63,274 nucleotides of DNA from Spinellus fusiger (GCA_025094145.1 JALLLS010000131.1:1-63274); one strand, 5' to 3'; positions 1-11,227 are shown, numbered from the stretch's first letter. Notes: generated by a model not told the origin, from the letters alone. Translations and numbers: made by a program.

Positions 1-3000
1 TGGTCTTAGGGCAACCACTGTGCATGATGTTTCTCCCACTGTCCCCCCACTACTCTCCTTTTCATCACAGAAACATGGCTTCTCTCTCCTGATTGTCTTC
101 CCACTGACTGGGAGCAGTTCCATTTGTATGGCTCTCCTGTGGTCTCCTCCTACCATGGCTCCATGGGTGTCTCTGCTCTGTCTCTCCTTCCTTTCCTTAC
201 CCTGTCCACCAACTCCCTTCTCCAAACAAGTATACCCTTTCATTGAAAGTGGGACCACTTTGTTTCTTATGCCTCTACCTCCTCCCTCCCTCTCATGTTC
301 TGATCTTATGTCCATTCTTTCCTCTCTCCATCTACCCCAACACCATCTGTGTGGTGACTTCAATGCAAGACTGGGTGACATTACTGGTGATTCAGTGATG
401 TCTCCCTGTGGCACTGCCATGGTCCCATGGTTTGAAGAATGGTCCCTGTCTGTGTTGAACTCTTCTCTTTCCTATGGCATTGCTACTTGGCATGGTTTCT
501 GCAGCAATGCACATGCTCAAGTATCCTTGACCTATTCTTATGCAACTTTGATATGACCTCCCCTTCTATGCACATCAACACTGATCTTTCCCTTGGGTCT
601 GATCATTGTCTTATGTCACTTTCTTTTTCTTATGATATGTCCTTGTCTTCTTCTTCATCTTCTTCCCCTTCTTCTTCAACCATCCACCCAAGGCACCTCT
701 GGAATCTAGCACATCTGAAAGAACAGGATCCATGTGACCTCTATGCCAACACCTTTACCACTCTTTCTTCCCCCCTTTCCACTCATTTACACTCCCTTGT
801 CACCTCCCCTCCTTCATCATGCCCACCCATTGACAATCTCAATGATCAGCTCAATGAGTGCATCTATGCATCCTTGGACACTGCTCTGGGAACCAAAAGG
901 TCTTGCCCCTCCCACTGGAAGAAGTACTGGACACCTGCTCTCCAACAAGCTGCTGAAAACAGGGAACGTTGCTACAGGCAGTGGCAGTATGCAACAGGCA
1001 TAGACAAGGTGCACTGGTGGGCCCAACACAAGCAAGCACATGCCAGATTCAGGTCTGATGTCCAGGCAGCCAAATGCCAGTCATGGCAGAACTTTTGCAG
1101 GTCTCTGGAGACAAACTTTGCCAAGGCAACAGCCAAGGTGAAGCAGCTCAAGAAACGTCACCAGTCTTCACTCTCCTTTTCCCATGCTGATGGTCTGTCC
1201 AAGGCAGTAGAGGTAATGGCTTCTCATCTTGCACAGGTGTATAGTAGAGATATCCTTCCTTTGTCCTATCCTTCCCCTCCTGGTCCCTATGCTCCCCTTA
1301 TTCCCTTTCCCTCCCCTGACTCTCCTTCAAGCACCTCCCCTACCTATGTATCCTCCCCCACCCCCTATGTTCCTCTTTCACATTCTTCCCCTTCTGTAGC
1401 TAGTGTCCCTTATGAACCCCTATGCTCCCACCCCTATGTCCCTCTGGTACCTTCAGCACTATGTTCTCTACTGCCATGGTTAGCAAGTGTATCAAGCTAT
1501 TACCCAACAGAAAAGCACCTGGCTCTGATCACTTGAAGGCTGAGATGCTGAAGCCCATTATCCCATTGTTTCCCCACTCCTTTCCCTTATGTTTCAATTA
1601 TGCTGGCAATGGTCCTACACTCCTGCACTATGGCGCCATGCTGCAGTCTTCCCCATTTTCAAGAAGGGTGACTCAGCACTACCAAGCAACTACCATCCTA
1701 TTTCCCTGACTTCTGTGGTCTGTAAGCTGTTGGAGTTCTGTCTGGCACCATCCCTCTCTCAGTTCTCTCCTGTTCCTGATCTGGCTCAGGGTGGGTTTTG
1801 TCCTCATTGTGGTCCCCTGGATCAAGCACTGTGTCTGCATGAGCTGATGCATGCTCACTTCATGCGTCATTGTCACTATCCTGTTGTTGCCTTGCTGGAC
1901 ATCTCCTCTGCCTATGACAAGGTTGACCATAACATTGTCTGGCAAGCTTTGTCTGCTGCTGGTGCTCCTCCCCCATTCCTGTCATTCATTTCAATCTATT
2001 TGACATGGTAACTATTTCTGTGTTGATATCTAACCACTCCTCCTTCCCCTTTTCCCCTGTCACTGGTGTACTTCAGGGTTCTGTTCTCAGTCCCTAGTTG
2101 TACACAGTGTACATCAACTCACTCCCTGGTGTTCTCCATTCATTTCCTGGTGCTGGTGATAACTCTCACTCTGTCCATTTTCCGGTGTCTCCTGGTGCTT
2201 CCTCTGGTCCTGGTTCTGTCTCTGGTTCTGTCTCTGGTGCTTTCTCTGGTTCTGTGCCTGTGGTAGTGAACTCTCTGATTTTTGCAGATGATGTAGCTAT
2301 CTTTGGTACAAAGGAGTCAGTGCAAGTCATGCTGGCTCTTGCTGAACAACACTCATATGCTCTAGGGTTCAGGTAGAACCCCTCCAAGTGTGTGGTCCTC
2401 AATCATCCATCTCCATTGTCATCAACTGCTTGTGGTTATACTCTGTCTCTGTATGGTGTTCCTCTCCCTCAGGCTGATGAGGTGACTTATCTAGGTTTTC
2501 CTTTTGGTAAGAAAGGCTTGATTGCTTCATCTCTGGTGTCTTCTTGGTCTCCTGGTGTTGCCAAGGTCATGGGTATTCTCAGTCTGATTGGTGTCAGTTG
2601 TGCTGGTTTCTCTCTCCTCCTGTACTCTAGGATCTACTCTACCTTTGTGCACCCCAAGTTTGAGTATGGCCTAGCCATCTCATTTCTGAAGGCTCAAGAC
2701 CACAAAGCTCTGGAGCAGTTACAAGATTGGTGTCTTTGTCTGCTGGTTGGGGGTCACCCCACATCATCTACTACAATGCTTAGGCACATTACTAACATTC
2801 CTTCAATGAAGCATAGAGTGAATGTCTTGGCAACTTGCTTTGCTCTACGTTTCCAGTCCCTTCCTTCATCCTGTCTCCTGGTTCTCCTGTCCTTGTCTGT
2901 CTCTGTCTTCTGCATGTCCTCATTTATCACACAAAATCTGTTATACCTTGCTCTTCCCAGTCCTGTTCCTGATAAGGACAGCAAGCCCAAGTTCTTCTTC

Positions 3001-3471
3001 CACTCCTTCTGCCAGTCCCTGTTTGACCAGTTCATCCATACTACTTCCCAAGTCCTCATACAACGTTGCCACCCCTTGCTAGAGGTTGACCCAGTTCTCT
3101 TTCTCCCTGCCACAAGAGCAGAGAGAAGCTGTCTTGTTTGTTGGCGTCTTGGCTGGCTGCCTGGTGTGCCAGTTGAGTGTTCCTGTGGCCATGACCACAC
3201 TTCCCATTGCCATCTCTGTGAGTGTCCATGCATCCCAGAGTCCCTTTGGGATGATCTGCCTGTCTGTCCTGCTGGGGTTCACCCCATAGATGCTTGCCTG
3301 AACTTGTTGCCTGTGAGGCCCAGAAAACACTGTCCCCCTTGGTGGCCTTCCCTACTTACCCTTTTGTGGTATATAGAGACTCTCTCCTACCCAGACCATT
3401 TCTTTTCAGAAGCTTCTTCCCCTGGTTCTCTCTGGCTTGCCTCTGGTGTCCAGCCTGCTGTTCTTGATTGA
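1..3471 (+). pseudogene. Degenerate LINE (non-LTR retrotransposon) ORF2, copy 1
   Basis: This is an ORF2-type polyprotein relic whose 5' end lies outside the window. It shows in order an AP-endonuclease segment (GDFNARLGDITGD near 355-395), a linker, and reverse transcriptase (FPIFKKGD near 1655; AQGGF; LLDISSAYDKVDH near 1895; GVLQGSVLSP at 2065-2094; FADDVAIF near 2281). A C-terminal Cys/His-rich tail (CSCGHDHTSHCHLCEC) follows near 3180-3230. The reading frame shifts several times, and two in-frame TAG codons interrupt the RT part (2095-2097 and 2374-2376), so it is dead. It is clearly related in protein sequence to the LINE at 3968-6770. The sense strand is rich in C and T and has only about eight CpG in 3.5 kb. 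Confidence 0.88.
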
Positions 3472-3967
3472 AGACTGGTGTTGTGTCTCCTAGTTGCTCT
3501 CCCCCACTGCCACAACATTTTAGTGCACACTGGTGGGTAGACTTCTGGGTCACATTGTTAGTTAGTAGATTTTGGTTTTATTTTCTTATCACATTTTCTT
3601 TTCATCTTTGATTATCTGCTCATTAAGATGTTTTTACTATCCTTTACTCATATATTATCTGAAGAGATCACAATGCTTGACAAAGCCATGGCATATCTCT
3701 AATAAACAAAATCTTTAACCTACACCAAGAAACCCTCTGCTATTCCACACTTTTTATTTCATTCTCAGCCAAATCTTACAACTTGTTTTCAGAATTGGCT
3801 CATCTTTGGACACAACATACATCAGTCTCCAACACACCTGAATCTGTTTTTACTTTTGACGGATCCATTCTATTCATAAAGATATCCACTTTTCTAATTT
3901 TTGACCCTCCAAGACCACCATACAGCAACACACAGCAAACTTTTCACCTTGCCCGTCGCCCCTTGAA
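3472..3967. other. Spacer: LINE copy 1 3' end and probable 5' UTR of LINE copy 2
   Basis: No gene is visible. The first 60-80 bases probably belong to the 3' end of the upstream LINE. The remainder is AT-rich and leads into the ORF1 start of the next element, so part of it is likely that element's 5' UTR. No target-site duplication was recognised. Confidence 0.4.
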
Positions 3968-5233
3968 ATGATTGGCGCCAGCAAGTCACGTGACACCAAC
4001 ACTCTGAAGCCTGTAGATAGGCTTATGAAGCACTTGCGAGATGAATTCTCAACCAATTTGCACCATTTAAAGTGCAAAAGATGCAGCCAGACTGGTAAGA
4101 TTACCATGAATGGTAGTAACTCTTGCTCTGGTGCCCCACAGTTTCATTGCAGGTGCCTGCAAACATTCTCTACCTCTGTCATGCAAGACATGCTTAACAA
4201 AATCCAGAACAGGGTGCCATCTGTTGTGTCTCCTGTCTCTGCCTCTGTCTCTGCCCCTGTGCCTGCACCTTCTGTTTCTTCTGGCAGTGATGTCAGTGTC
4301 CCACCAAGTGTCCTGGCAAAATGTGACCACACTTTTTTGTCAGAGGACAGTATGGATGGTGCCTCTCTGCAACTTGGTTCCCAGGGTGACTTCCAGGCCA
4401 TGGTCCTAGAGCAACTCAAGGCTCAGGGTGCCCATCTCACTGCTCTGGAGTGTGTCCAGGCTGAGAATGTCCAGCTGAGAGAGGCTCTTGCTGTTGCAGA
4501 GAAGAAGATTGAGGAGCTCCTCAAAATGGTGTCTTCTGGTGCTTCTACTGTCTCTGGTGCTTTGGGATTGCCAGAGTTTCCTCCCCTCAATGCCACCACT
4601 GTTCCCACCACCACCACAAAGGGCTCTTATGCCAAGGCTGCTGCTTCTCCTGCTTCTGGTGCTGCAAAGACAAGGGCCCTAAGAAAGAAACAGGTCACTG
4701 CCAGGGCCATTGCTGCTGTTGTTTGGGGAATGACAGTGAAGGAAGATGCCAATCCTGGTTTCCAAGTCCTGTATATGCCCAATGCTGTTTGTCTGCCTCT
4801 GAAGGAGCAAAGAGCCAGACTTAACAAGCTGAAAATTGACAACTCCAGAGTGCTGGACTTGCACTACCCAGACAGGAAGATGATGGGAATGCTGGTGCAC
4901 AATGAATATGCCCCTGAACTCACCAAAGTGCTTGAGGGCTATGGTGTCAAGACCCTGGGAAACTTTGACCCCTTGAATCCTTTTCACCTGAGAGACCCCA
5001 AGTTGGCCTCACTTACAGAGAGTGAATGCTCTGCCAAGGCCTTGTCTGTCCACAGCAACAGAATGATGAATGCCATTGGTTTCATCCATGCCCCTGTCTG
5101 TTTTGCTGTTGCCAAGTCCTTCTGCCAGCAGGGTTGGATTTCTGAGCAGCAGTTGGCTGATATCCTTCCCACAAGGATGGACACTGACATGCTTGAGGCC
5201 TCCAGCACCTTCCACTCCTTCTCTGAACTATGA
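3968..5233 (+). CDS. LINE ORF1 protein (intact, 421 aa)
   Basis: An uninterrupted 421-codon ORF directly upstream of a LINE ORF2. The N-terminal third has a Cys-rich segment (CKRCSQTGKI, then CSGAPQFHCRC) that could bind metal or nucleic acid. The middle (about aa 140-190) is Leu/Glu-rich and predicted coiled coil (LEQLKAQGAHL, VAEKKIEELLKMV), as expected for self-assembly of LINE ORF1 proteins. The C-terminal half has no domain I can name. Its TGA stop overlaps the ORF2 ATG (ATGA at 5230-5233), suggesting coupled translation. All CpG dinucleotides are absent after position 4038. ORF1 assignment rests on position, coiled coil and Cys motifs, not on a direct sequence match. Confidence 0.75.
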   Translation: MIGASKSRDTNTLKPVDRLMKHLRDEFSTNLHHLKCKRCSQTGKITMNGSNSCSGAPQFHCRCLQTFSTSVMQDMLNKIQNRVPSVVSPVSASVSAPVPAPSVSSGSDVSVPPSVLAKCDHTFLSEDSMDGASLQLGSQGDFQAMVLEQLKAQGAHLTALECVQAENVQLREALAVAEKKIEELLKMVSSGASTVSGALGLPEFPPLNATTVPTTTTKGSYAKAAASPASGAAKTRALRKKQVTARAIAAVVWGMTVKEDANPGFQVLYMPNAVCLPLKEQRARLNKLKIDNSRVLDLHYPDRKMMGMLVHNEYAPELTKVLEGYGVKTLGNFDPLNPFHLRDPKLASLTESECSAKALSVHSNRMMNAIGFIHAPVCFAVAKSFCQQGWISEQQLADILPTRMDTDMLEASSTFHSFSEL

Positions 5234-6770
5234 ACCCAGTGACAATCACACTGTGGAATGCTAATGGTCTAGCAAAACAGACCATACCTATGCTTATGCA
5301 CCATGTTTCCTCCTCCTCCCTGTCTTTATCACTGAGACTTGGCTTCTCCCCCCACATTCATTTCCCCTTTCTTGGCAGCAGCACCACACTTATGGTCAGT
5401 CTGTCCCCAATGCATCTTGTGGCAGTATGGGTATTTCACTCCTTATCAATCCCTCATTTCCCTATCCTGTTTCCCTTCTTCCATCATCATCCCCCTATGT
5501 TCTATCATGTATTGTGTTTGATACTCTTATCCATTGTATATACCTTCCCCCTTCCCTCACTGACACTGATGCTCTTGCAGTTCTCCAAGACCTTCCTTTG
5601 ACACATGTTCAGGCATCCTCTACTATGATCTGTGGTGACATGAATGCCAGGCTTAGGTTGTTTGTGGGTGACTCTGTGGTGACTAGGTGTGGTACTCTTC
5701 TGCTAGACTGGCTGGTTGCATCTGGGATGGACTGCCTGAACAAGACTCATGCTTTTGGTGTGCCCACTTTGCTCTCTGGACATGGTGGTAATATATGCTC
5801 AAGTATTATTGACCTTTTTCTTTGCTCCTCCCCCCTTATGAACCCATCTATGCATGTTTCCCTTGACTTTCTCTGGGCTCTGACCACAAAATGGTTCATC
5901 TCACATTCACTCCTTTACTTATGCCCCCCTCACCATCCTTCTCTTCTCACCCTCATTTGCTCTGGAATCTCACCAAGCTTGGGCAGCCTGACTCTCTCAA
6001 GGTCTACAAAGATGCACTCACATGCTCAATGGACAGCCTTGTTGAGCAGTTTAGTGCTTTTATTTTGTCACCCTCTCCCCCTCCTTTAGACACCCTATGC
6101 TCTATGTTTAGTTCTGCTATCCACAAGGCTCTGGATCAATCTGTTGGCAGGCGTGTTCCTAGGTCTGAGATAAGAAACTGGTTCTGGAGCCAAGATGTCC
6201 AGGATGCCTTTGACTACCGTGAGAGGTGCTACCAACATTGGAGAAAGTCCTATGGTTTGAGCAAGGCTGTGTGCTGGGTGACCCACTCTGCTGCTTCTGT
6301 GGCATACAAGCATGCAGTCCAGAGACGTAGGAGGCAGACATGGAAGGAGTTCTGTACTCATCTGGCTACTCAGGACTTTGGCAAGACCACAGCAAGCATC
6401 AAGAGCATAAGGCAAAGCCAAAAGTCTAGTCCCTCTTTTCAGCATGTGGATGGTTCCCAAGAAGCTGCTAATTGCATGGCTTGCCACCTCAAGGCCACAT
6501 TTTCTGGTTCATTTCTCCCTGCAGTCCCTAAACCAGACTGTACAGTGTCACTCACTTCTGCTGCCCCTTTAAATTACACTTGTCCATTTGACAACCATTC
6601 AGTAGAGTTGGCTCTTGAACATCTTCCTGCAAGAAAGGCTCTTGGTGTTGACCACCTGAGGGCTGAAATGCTGCATCTTATTGCTGGTCTGGTGTCTCCT
6701 GCTCTGGCTCTTCTGTTTTGTCTGTGTTGGCAGTGGGGTTCTGCTCCCCTGGCATGGCATGTGGCACAGT
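5230..6770 (+). pseudogene. LINE ORF2 (endonuclease to start of RT), truncated and frameshifted, copy 2
   Basis: ORF2 starts with the ATG overlapping the ORF1 stop; the start TLWNANGLA is typical of AP-endonuclease LINEs. Endonuclease motifs GDMNARL (near 5640) and SIIDLFLC (near 5800) follow, then the pre-RT linker (CYQHWRKSYGLSKAV near 6227) and the first RT motif (ALGVDHLRAEML near 6635). At least two frameshifts are present. Similarity ends near 6770, just before the expected FKKGD-type RT motif, so the catalytic palm is missing. It is a diverged copy of the family seen at 1-3471. Confidence 0.85.
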
Positions 6771-6827
6771 CATGTTCCAACTTCAATCCAAAGATTCTTC
6801 ATGAATTGGTCAACATGAGTAGTATGC

Positions 6828-7295
6828 TGTGACATTCAGAATACTCTATGAAAGCTTGAGTGCACACAAGTACCATAGTACATCTCTGTATCATCTCACT
6901 GATTGGTCATAACTACAAATCAACCTTCTAAGCTCAAATTATTATTGGACACTTAATGAGCTGCCTTCATCTATAAATCCTTAGTGGATTAAATAAGACC
7001 TATCAAAGGCAATTAAAAGTGAAGACATAATAGATGGCTCTATAATGGTGTGCTTATTCAATGAACCAACCATAAGGCTACACCTATATAAACTACCATA
7101 GGATAAATCATCTACACCAACCATACGGTTGCATCTATCAATAAGCTATGCCATGGACTAATCATTAACTACCAAAAGGTAGAATGCCACTGAAGGATAA
7201 GCACCCACAAAAAGTATAAATAATGAACCAATCTTCACTTAATAAAAATTATCTTTGTTCAGTCTCATTACTTTCTACTTGTCTGAATAATCACA
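6828..7295 (+). mobile_element. Probable solo LTR (468 bp)
   Basis: An AT-rich block starts TGTGA (6828) and ends TCACA (7291-7295), a perfect 5-bp terminal inversion of the LTR type. Near its 3' end lie a TATA-like box (AGTATAAATAATG, near 7220) and a polyadenylation-like AATAAAAA (near 7243), in the order expected of an LTR on this strand. No target duplication is seen: the left flank is the broken LINE copy 2 and the right flank begins inside another LINE, so the borders were probably rearranged after insertion. The short stretch 6771-6827 is unassigned. Confidence 0.5.
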
Positions 7296-9305
7296 CAAGA
7301 AAAGATCTATAACAGAGTTCATCCAGAGTATCTTAAGAAGGTTATGCTACACTTAAGGTTTCTTCTTTCTCTGGTAAATAGCATATGTAATCTCTTCTTT
7401 TCTACACAGATACAGGTCAATGGGAATGGGCATATCTCTTGTTCACTCACCCAATCTTGTGGTCTTTGCCAGGGAGATCCTCTCTCTCCTGTGCTGTTCA
7501 ATCTTGCTTTTGAGCCTTTGTTGCATTGTCTGTTCTATGATTCAACCTTCAAGGGTCTCTCTCCTCCTCCACACTCAAGTCTTTCTCCACCTCCTGCTCT
7601 TAAGTTTCTAGCCTATGCAGACAATCTCTTAGTCTTTCTACCCAACCATGCTCATTTACATTGCTTACAAGAGCATCTTACTATGTACTCTGCAGCATCC
7701 AATGCTTGCATTAATATGCACAAAACACAAGCCTTTTCTCTTTTGGGTGCTCCCCAGCTCTTATGGACTCCAATCCTTCAGCAGTACAATATTACAGACT
7801 GGCATGACCATTGTTCACCAGAACCTCTTAGGTATCTTGGGTTTCCCTTGATGACTTCTCTACCACAGAGAGATGTCTTTTGCAAGTTGCTTTTGTTGAA
7901 GATAGAAGCTACCTGCAATATACATCTTTCTCATTCTTTGTCTGTTTGTGGCCATGCAACACTGCCCAACACTCTTGTTCTCTTGACTCTTTGGCATGTT
8001 CTTTGTGTAGTGTCTCCTCCCTCTGTGTTCTTCCAGAAGGTATGGTCACTCATGGGTTGTTTCCTCCAGCACTGCATGTTCCCTCCCATAAAGCTTGCTA
8101 CTTTATGTTCTTGGACTAGCCATGGTGGATTAGGTGTCTTGGATCCCAGTATCCAACAAAGTGCTCTCCAATTGCATTGGCTTGTTTCTTTTTGTTTGTC
8201 CCCTTGTTCTCCTTCTGGTTTAGTTCCTCTGTAGTTCTTATATCTTCTGCAAGTAGCTGCCCCTTCATTGGATCCTCTCCATTGTCTTTTGTTTCCTGAT
8301 CTTCATCCTTCTGTTTATTGTTCTCTGAGTAGTCCATTCCACTCAATCTTTAGTGCAATAGACCAATTGCCACACTCCTTTGAAAAGATTGCAGTGAATC
8401 TTCCCACTTGTCTTGAGCTTCCACTTTCTTCTGCTTGTTTTGTTGCTTCTGGCTCTCCAGCTTTCCCTCACTCCTGGCATGCTCTCCAAGTCAGTGATGC
8501 TTTTGAGGAGAATCAAGAGCTTGACGTTCTGCAGCACCATCTCCCTGGTGGCCTTACCAATTATCCACACATTGTTCACAAGTTTTTTTGTAGAATTGAT
8601 AGCCAATCCTTGCTCTTACAGCCCTTCCTCCTCAGAGCATTGTTACCTGTCCAATGGGTACAGACTCTCTTTTCTTTGCTTTCTCCTAGGACTGGATCTA
8701 CAGTAGACATCTCTCTTTTCCTTTCTGCTTTGGTACTATCTAAGCCATGGTCTTGTCTCTCTCCACATCTTTATCAAAACATATGCATGCAATTATCTTT
8801 ACCAGCACCTTCCTTTAACCCTCTTCTTTGCCCATTCCACTGGAAAGAGCTCTGGTCTTTGCCATTACAGCATATTACTTGCAATGTATGGTACCAGGCT
8901 CTTCACAGCAAGCTTTCATGCCTCTCTCTCATACACAAGCTTGTTCCCTCTTCCTTTCCCTCTGGCATTTGTCTTGTTTGTTTGGCTGCTGAAGATACAC
9001 AAGAGCACCTTCTTTTTACTTGTCCAAAGAAATGGTCTTTTTGGTCCTCCTTTTGGCACAAACATTTTGGCCTCTCTCCCCAGCCCTCCAACCTTGTTGC
9101 AGCTCTTCTCTCTTTTGTTTTTCCCAAGGCCAGTGTCTCTAATACTCCCAACGTCTCTATCTTTGGCTGTGCTCTTTTGGCTATATGGCACCACCATTGG
9201 ATGTTCATATTTGATAATGTACCTGTTACCTCCACTGCTGTTCTCTTGTCTGCTACTTGCCTCTTGGACCATCTCCAGTCAGAACTTGATATGGACATTG
9301 AGTAA
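7296..9305 (+). pseudogene. 5'-truncated LINE of a second family: RT palm to C-terminal zinc domain
   Basis: One reading frame runs from QEKIYNRVHPEYLKK (7296) to a TAA at 9303-9305, broken by one in-frame TAG at 8232-8234. It has the RT motifs GLCQGDPLSPVLFNLAFEPL (near 7455) and FLAYADNLLVF (near 7607; the usual Asp pair is Asp-Asn here). A zf-RVT-like tail with HWKELWSLPL, CLVCLAAEDTQEHLLFTC and KKWSFW lies near 8840-9040. It is unlike the two LINEs upstream, which use FADD and a different tail, so it belongs to another family. A-rich DNA follows the stop (9325-9375), consistent with a LINE 3' end. Confidence 0.85.
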
Positions 9306-9358
9306 CACAGTGCTCTCTCCCAGTTAAAAAAATACTTAATTAGAAAAACAATAGAAAA

Positions 9359-9639
9359 TTAGAAAAGCCAAAAACAGGTTGTGACTCTCTTTTCCTCCCT
9401 AAAAAAAAGATTATCACCAAATAAACTCAGAGCCAGAGGCTCCATACAAAAAAAATCCTCTACAAACACCCAATCTTGCACTAAGAAATTCTCTAGGTTG
9501 TCACATTTCTTCTCCATATACTGTTTAACCAGTTCTTTATTTATAGCATCATAATAGTCACTATCTTTGTTGTCATCTTTTTCTTGTTCAGAGGTGTTTT
9601 CCATTGCCCACAACTGCCCTCTGTTTACAGTTGTGTTGG
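9359..9639 (-). pseudogene. Remnant downstream of a Ty3/gypsy gag (possible start of pol)
   Basis: An acidic 84-codon open segment (9359-9613) follows the gag stop in another frame. In gypsy elements the protease part of pol sits here, but no protease DSG/DTG motif is visible, and the element stops where the LINE tail begins. It is probably a truncated gag-pol junction. Confidence 0.35.
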
Positions 9640-10761
9640 CTAAAAACCCTTCTTCTGTTTCTTGTATTCTTCCTCCATATTCCTGATCATGTTGGCCCTG
9701 AGCCTGCAGTCTCTCTGTAGATGGCCTGGTTTCTCATACCAGAAACAGACAGGTGGTGTGTGCTCTTGTGTTTCTATCCTTGTGTGGTATGGCCTAGGGG
9801 TGAACTCTCTCTGGGGCATTTTGAAATGGCATTGTCCAGGGGCAGAAAAGCATGGTCTCTCCTGAATTGCATCCAGGTCCATTGGGATAATCTCTCTTGC
9901 TTGTGATGTATGGTGGGAAGGTCTTGCCAGGCCTTCATAATCCACATGCTGGCCCCTTTCAAATACCAGTGCAATTATGATAGCATTGTCCAGATCAGCA
10001 GGATGTGCCATAATGACATGAGAGCACACCTTGGGTTGGAGTCCTTGTACAAATTGGTCTTTTCCCTCAGCCTCTGTCATGTCTTGTACCTCCAGCTGTA
10101 CATCCCTGAACTGGTCCACATAATCTTCTACAGTGGTCCTCTGTCTGATTTGGGCAAGGCAACCCCTGGCTGCATATTCAGAGTGTGCAGGTTGGAACTC
10201 TTTTCTTATGGTGGCCTGGAAGGCCTCCCACTCCAGAATGAGGATCTCTTGCTCCTCCATTCTCTGCCACCAGGTCTCTGCTCTTCCTCTAAGAAGGTTC
10301 ACCACGTACTGCACCTTTCTCTGGGAGGAGTGTCCATGGTAGTTGGTGTAGTGGTCTACAATTCTCAACCATCCATTCAGGATGTTGGCGGCCCTCTCAC
10401 CAGTATAGTACTCTGGCTGTCTGACTTGCTCTCCACTTAGTTTTCTGCCTCCAAGGGCTTTTTCAATGGCCAAGGCAATAGCTGTTACCATGGCTGTGTT
10501 CTTTTTGGTAGTGGCCATTGGGATCTTTGTTTTCTCAATAAATGAATTGGCCAATTCTTGTGCTTGTTTTTCCCACTGGGCTTCTCTTTGTCTTGTAGAT
10601 TCTAGTCTTTGATCCTCTGGGAGATAGGGTACTTGCCTAGTGCTTGCAAAAAGTGCTTGGTATTCCTTTGGGAGTCTTGATTGTACTTTTTCTTCAAGCT
10701 TGTACTTGATCTTGTCTTGTCTTGTGGCTCTGCTCTTTACTTGCATTCCAGCAGGATTCAT
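9640..10761 (-). CDS. Ty3/gypsy Gag polyprotein (373 aa), element otherwise lost
   Basis: An intact gag ORF. A basic, helical N-terminus (aa 1-90) precedes the retrotransposon Gag core (aa 120-270: EYYTGERAANILNGWL, VQYVVNLLRGRAETWW, TVEDYVDQFRDVQL, KDQFVQGLQP). Near the C-terminus is a zinc knuckle, CFWYEKPGHLQRDC. The CCHC pattern requires C-x2-C-x4-H-x4-C, so the second Cys has become Tyr and RNA binding may be impaired. An LTR-like block lies just upstream (10797-11047). Protease, RT and integrase are absent, so the element is a 5'-end remnant. Confidence 0.88.
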   Translation of the reverse strand: MNPAGMQVKSRATRQDKIKYKLEEKVQSRLPKEYQALFASTRQVPYLPEDQRLESTRQREAQWEKQAQELANSFIEKTKIPMATTKKNTAMVTAIALAIEKALGGRKLSGEQVRQPEYYTGERAANILNGWLRIVDHYTNYHGHSSQRKVQYVVNLLRGRAETWWQRMEEQEILILEWEAFQATIRKEFQPAHSEYAARGCLAQIRQRTTVEDYVDQFRDVQLEVQDMTEAEGKDQFVQGLQPKVCSHVIMAHPADLDNAIIIALVFERGQHVDYEGLARPSHHTSQAREIIPMDLDAIQERPCFSAPGQCHFKMPQREFTPRPYHTRIETQEHTPPVCFWYEKPGHLQRDCRLRANMIRNMEEEYKKQKKGF

Positions 10762-10796
10762 ATAATTAGAAGATTGGAAAATCTTCAGCTACCAAT

Positions 10797-11047
10797 TGTT
10801 GTCTTTGGGTTTTTAGGCCAAAGGTATACAGAACAGTATAACGTGTAGTTAAACTCTGTTGTTTATTGAATGGAATTGTTATGTCTTTTATACTTTTCTA
10901 ATGGTATAGATTCAGGGGTTAACTATCAAAATGCTATGAACTATTGATATCCTTTGATATTTGATAGAGCCTCCTTAGTTTGGTAATAAATCAATCCTAA
11001 TTCCCAAAAGAGTGATTCTTCCAATTATGGGAAAAGTCTTTATGACA
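10797..11047 (-). mobile_element. Probable 5' LTR of the gypsy element (251 bp)
   Basis: Read on the minus strand the block starts TGTCATAAAG and ends GACAACA. It contains a TATA box (AAGTATAAAAGAC, near 10885) followed by an AATAAA (near 10862). Immediately inside, before gag, is TTGGTAGCTGAAG (10784-10796 on the complement), which resembles a tRNA primer-binding site. This order is what a gypsy 5' LTR should show. The outer border is inferred only from the TG...CA rule. Confidence 0.5.
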
Positions 11048-11056
11048 TATTAGTAC

Positions 11057-11227
11057 TGTTGGAAATGGGTAGACCTGGTCACCTATTTTGGGAGAACTTA
11101 TTATAGTAATTCTATATATGTAAAAATGTAGAATAAGTATAAATAGTGAGAGCAGATGCACACTTTGCATCTTTGAGAAATATATCTTTATTTTACCAAG
11201 CACTCCTTTTGCCTTTAATTCTTAACA
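11057..11227 (+). mobile_element. Small solo LTR (171 bp) with GTAC target duplication
   Basis: The block starts TGTTGGAAATG and ends TTCTTAACA, with TGTT/AACA terminal inversion. It is flanked on both sides by GTAC (11053-11056 and 11228-11231), a 4-bp target-site duplication. A TATA-like AGTATAAATAG lies near 11138. Size and structure fit a solo LTR of a small element, inserted next to the gypsy LTR. Confidence 0.65.

Noticed and set aside
7719..8234. Possible separate gene downstream of the RT domain
   Set aside because: Same frame as the RT and as the zinc tail after 8235; an in-frame TAG splits one LINE ORF.
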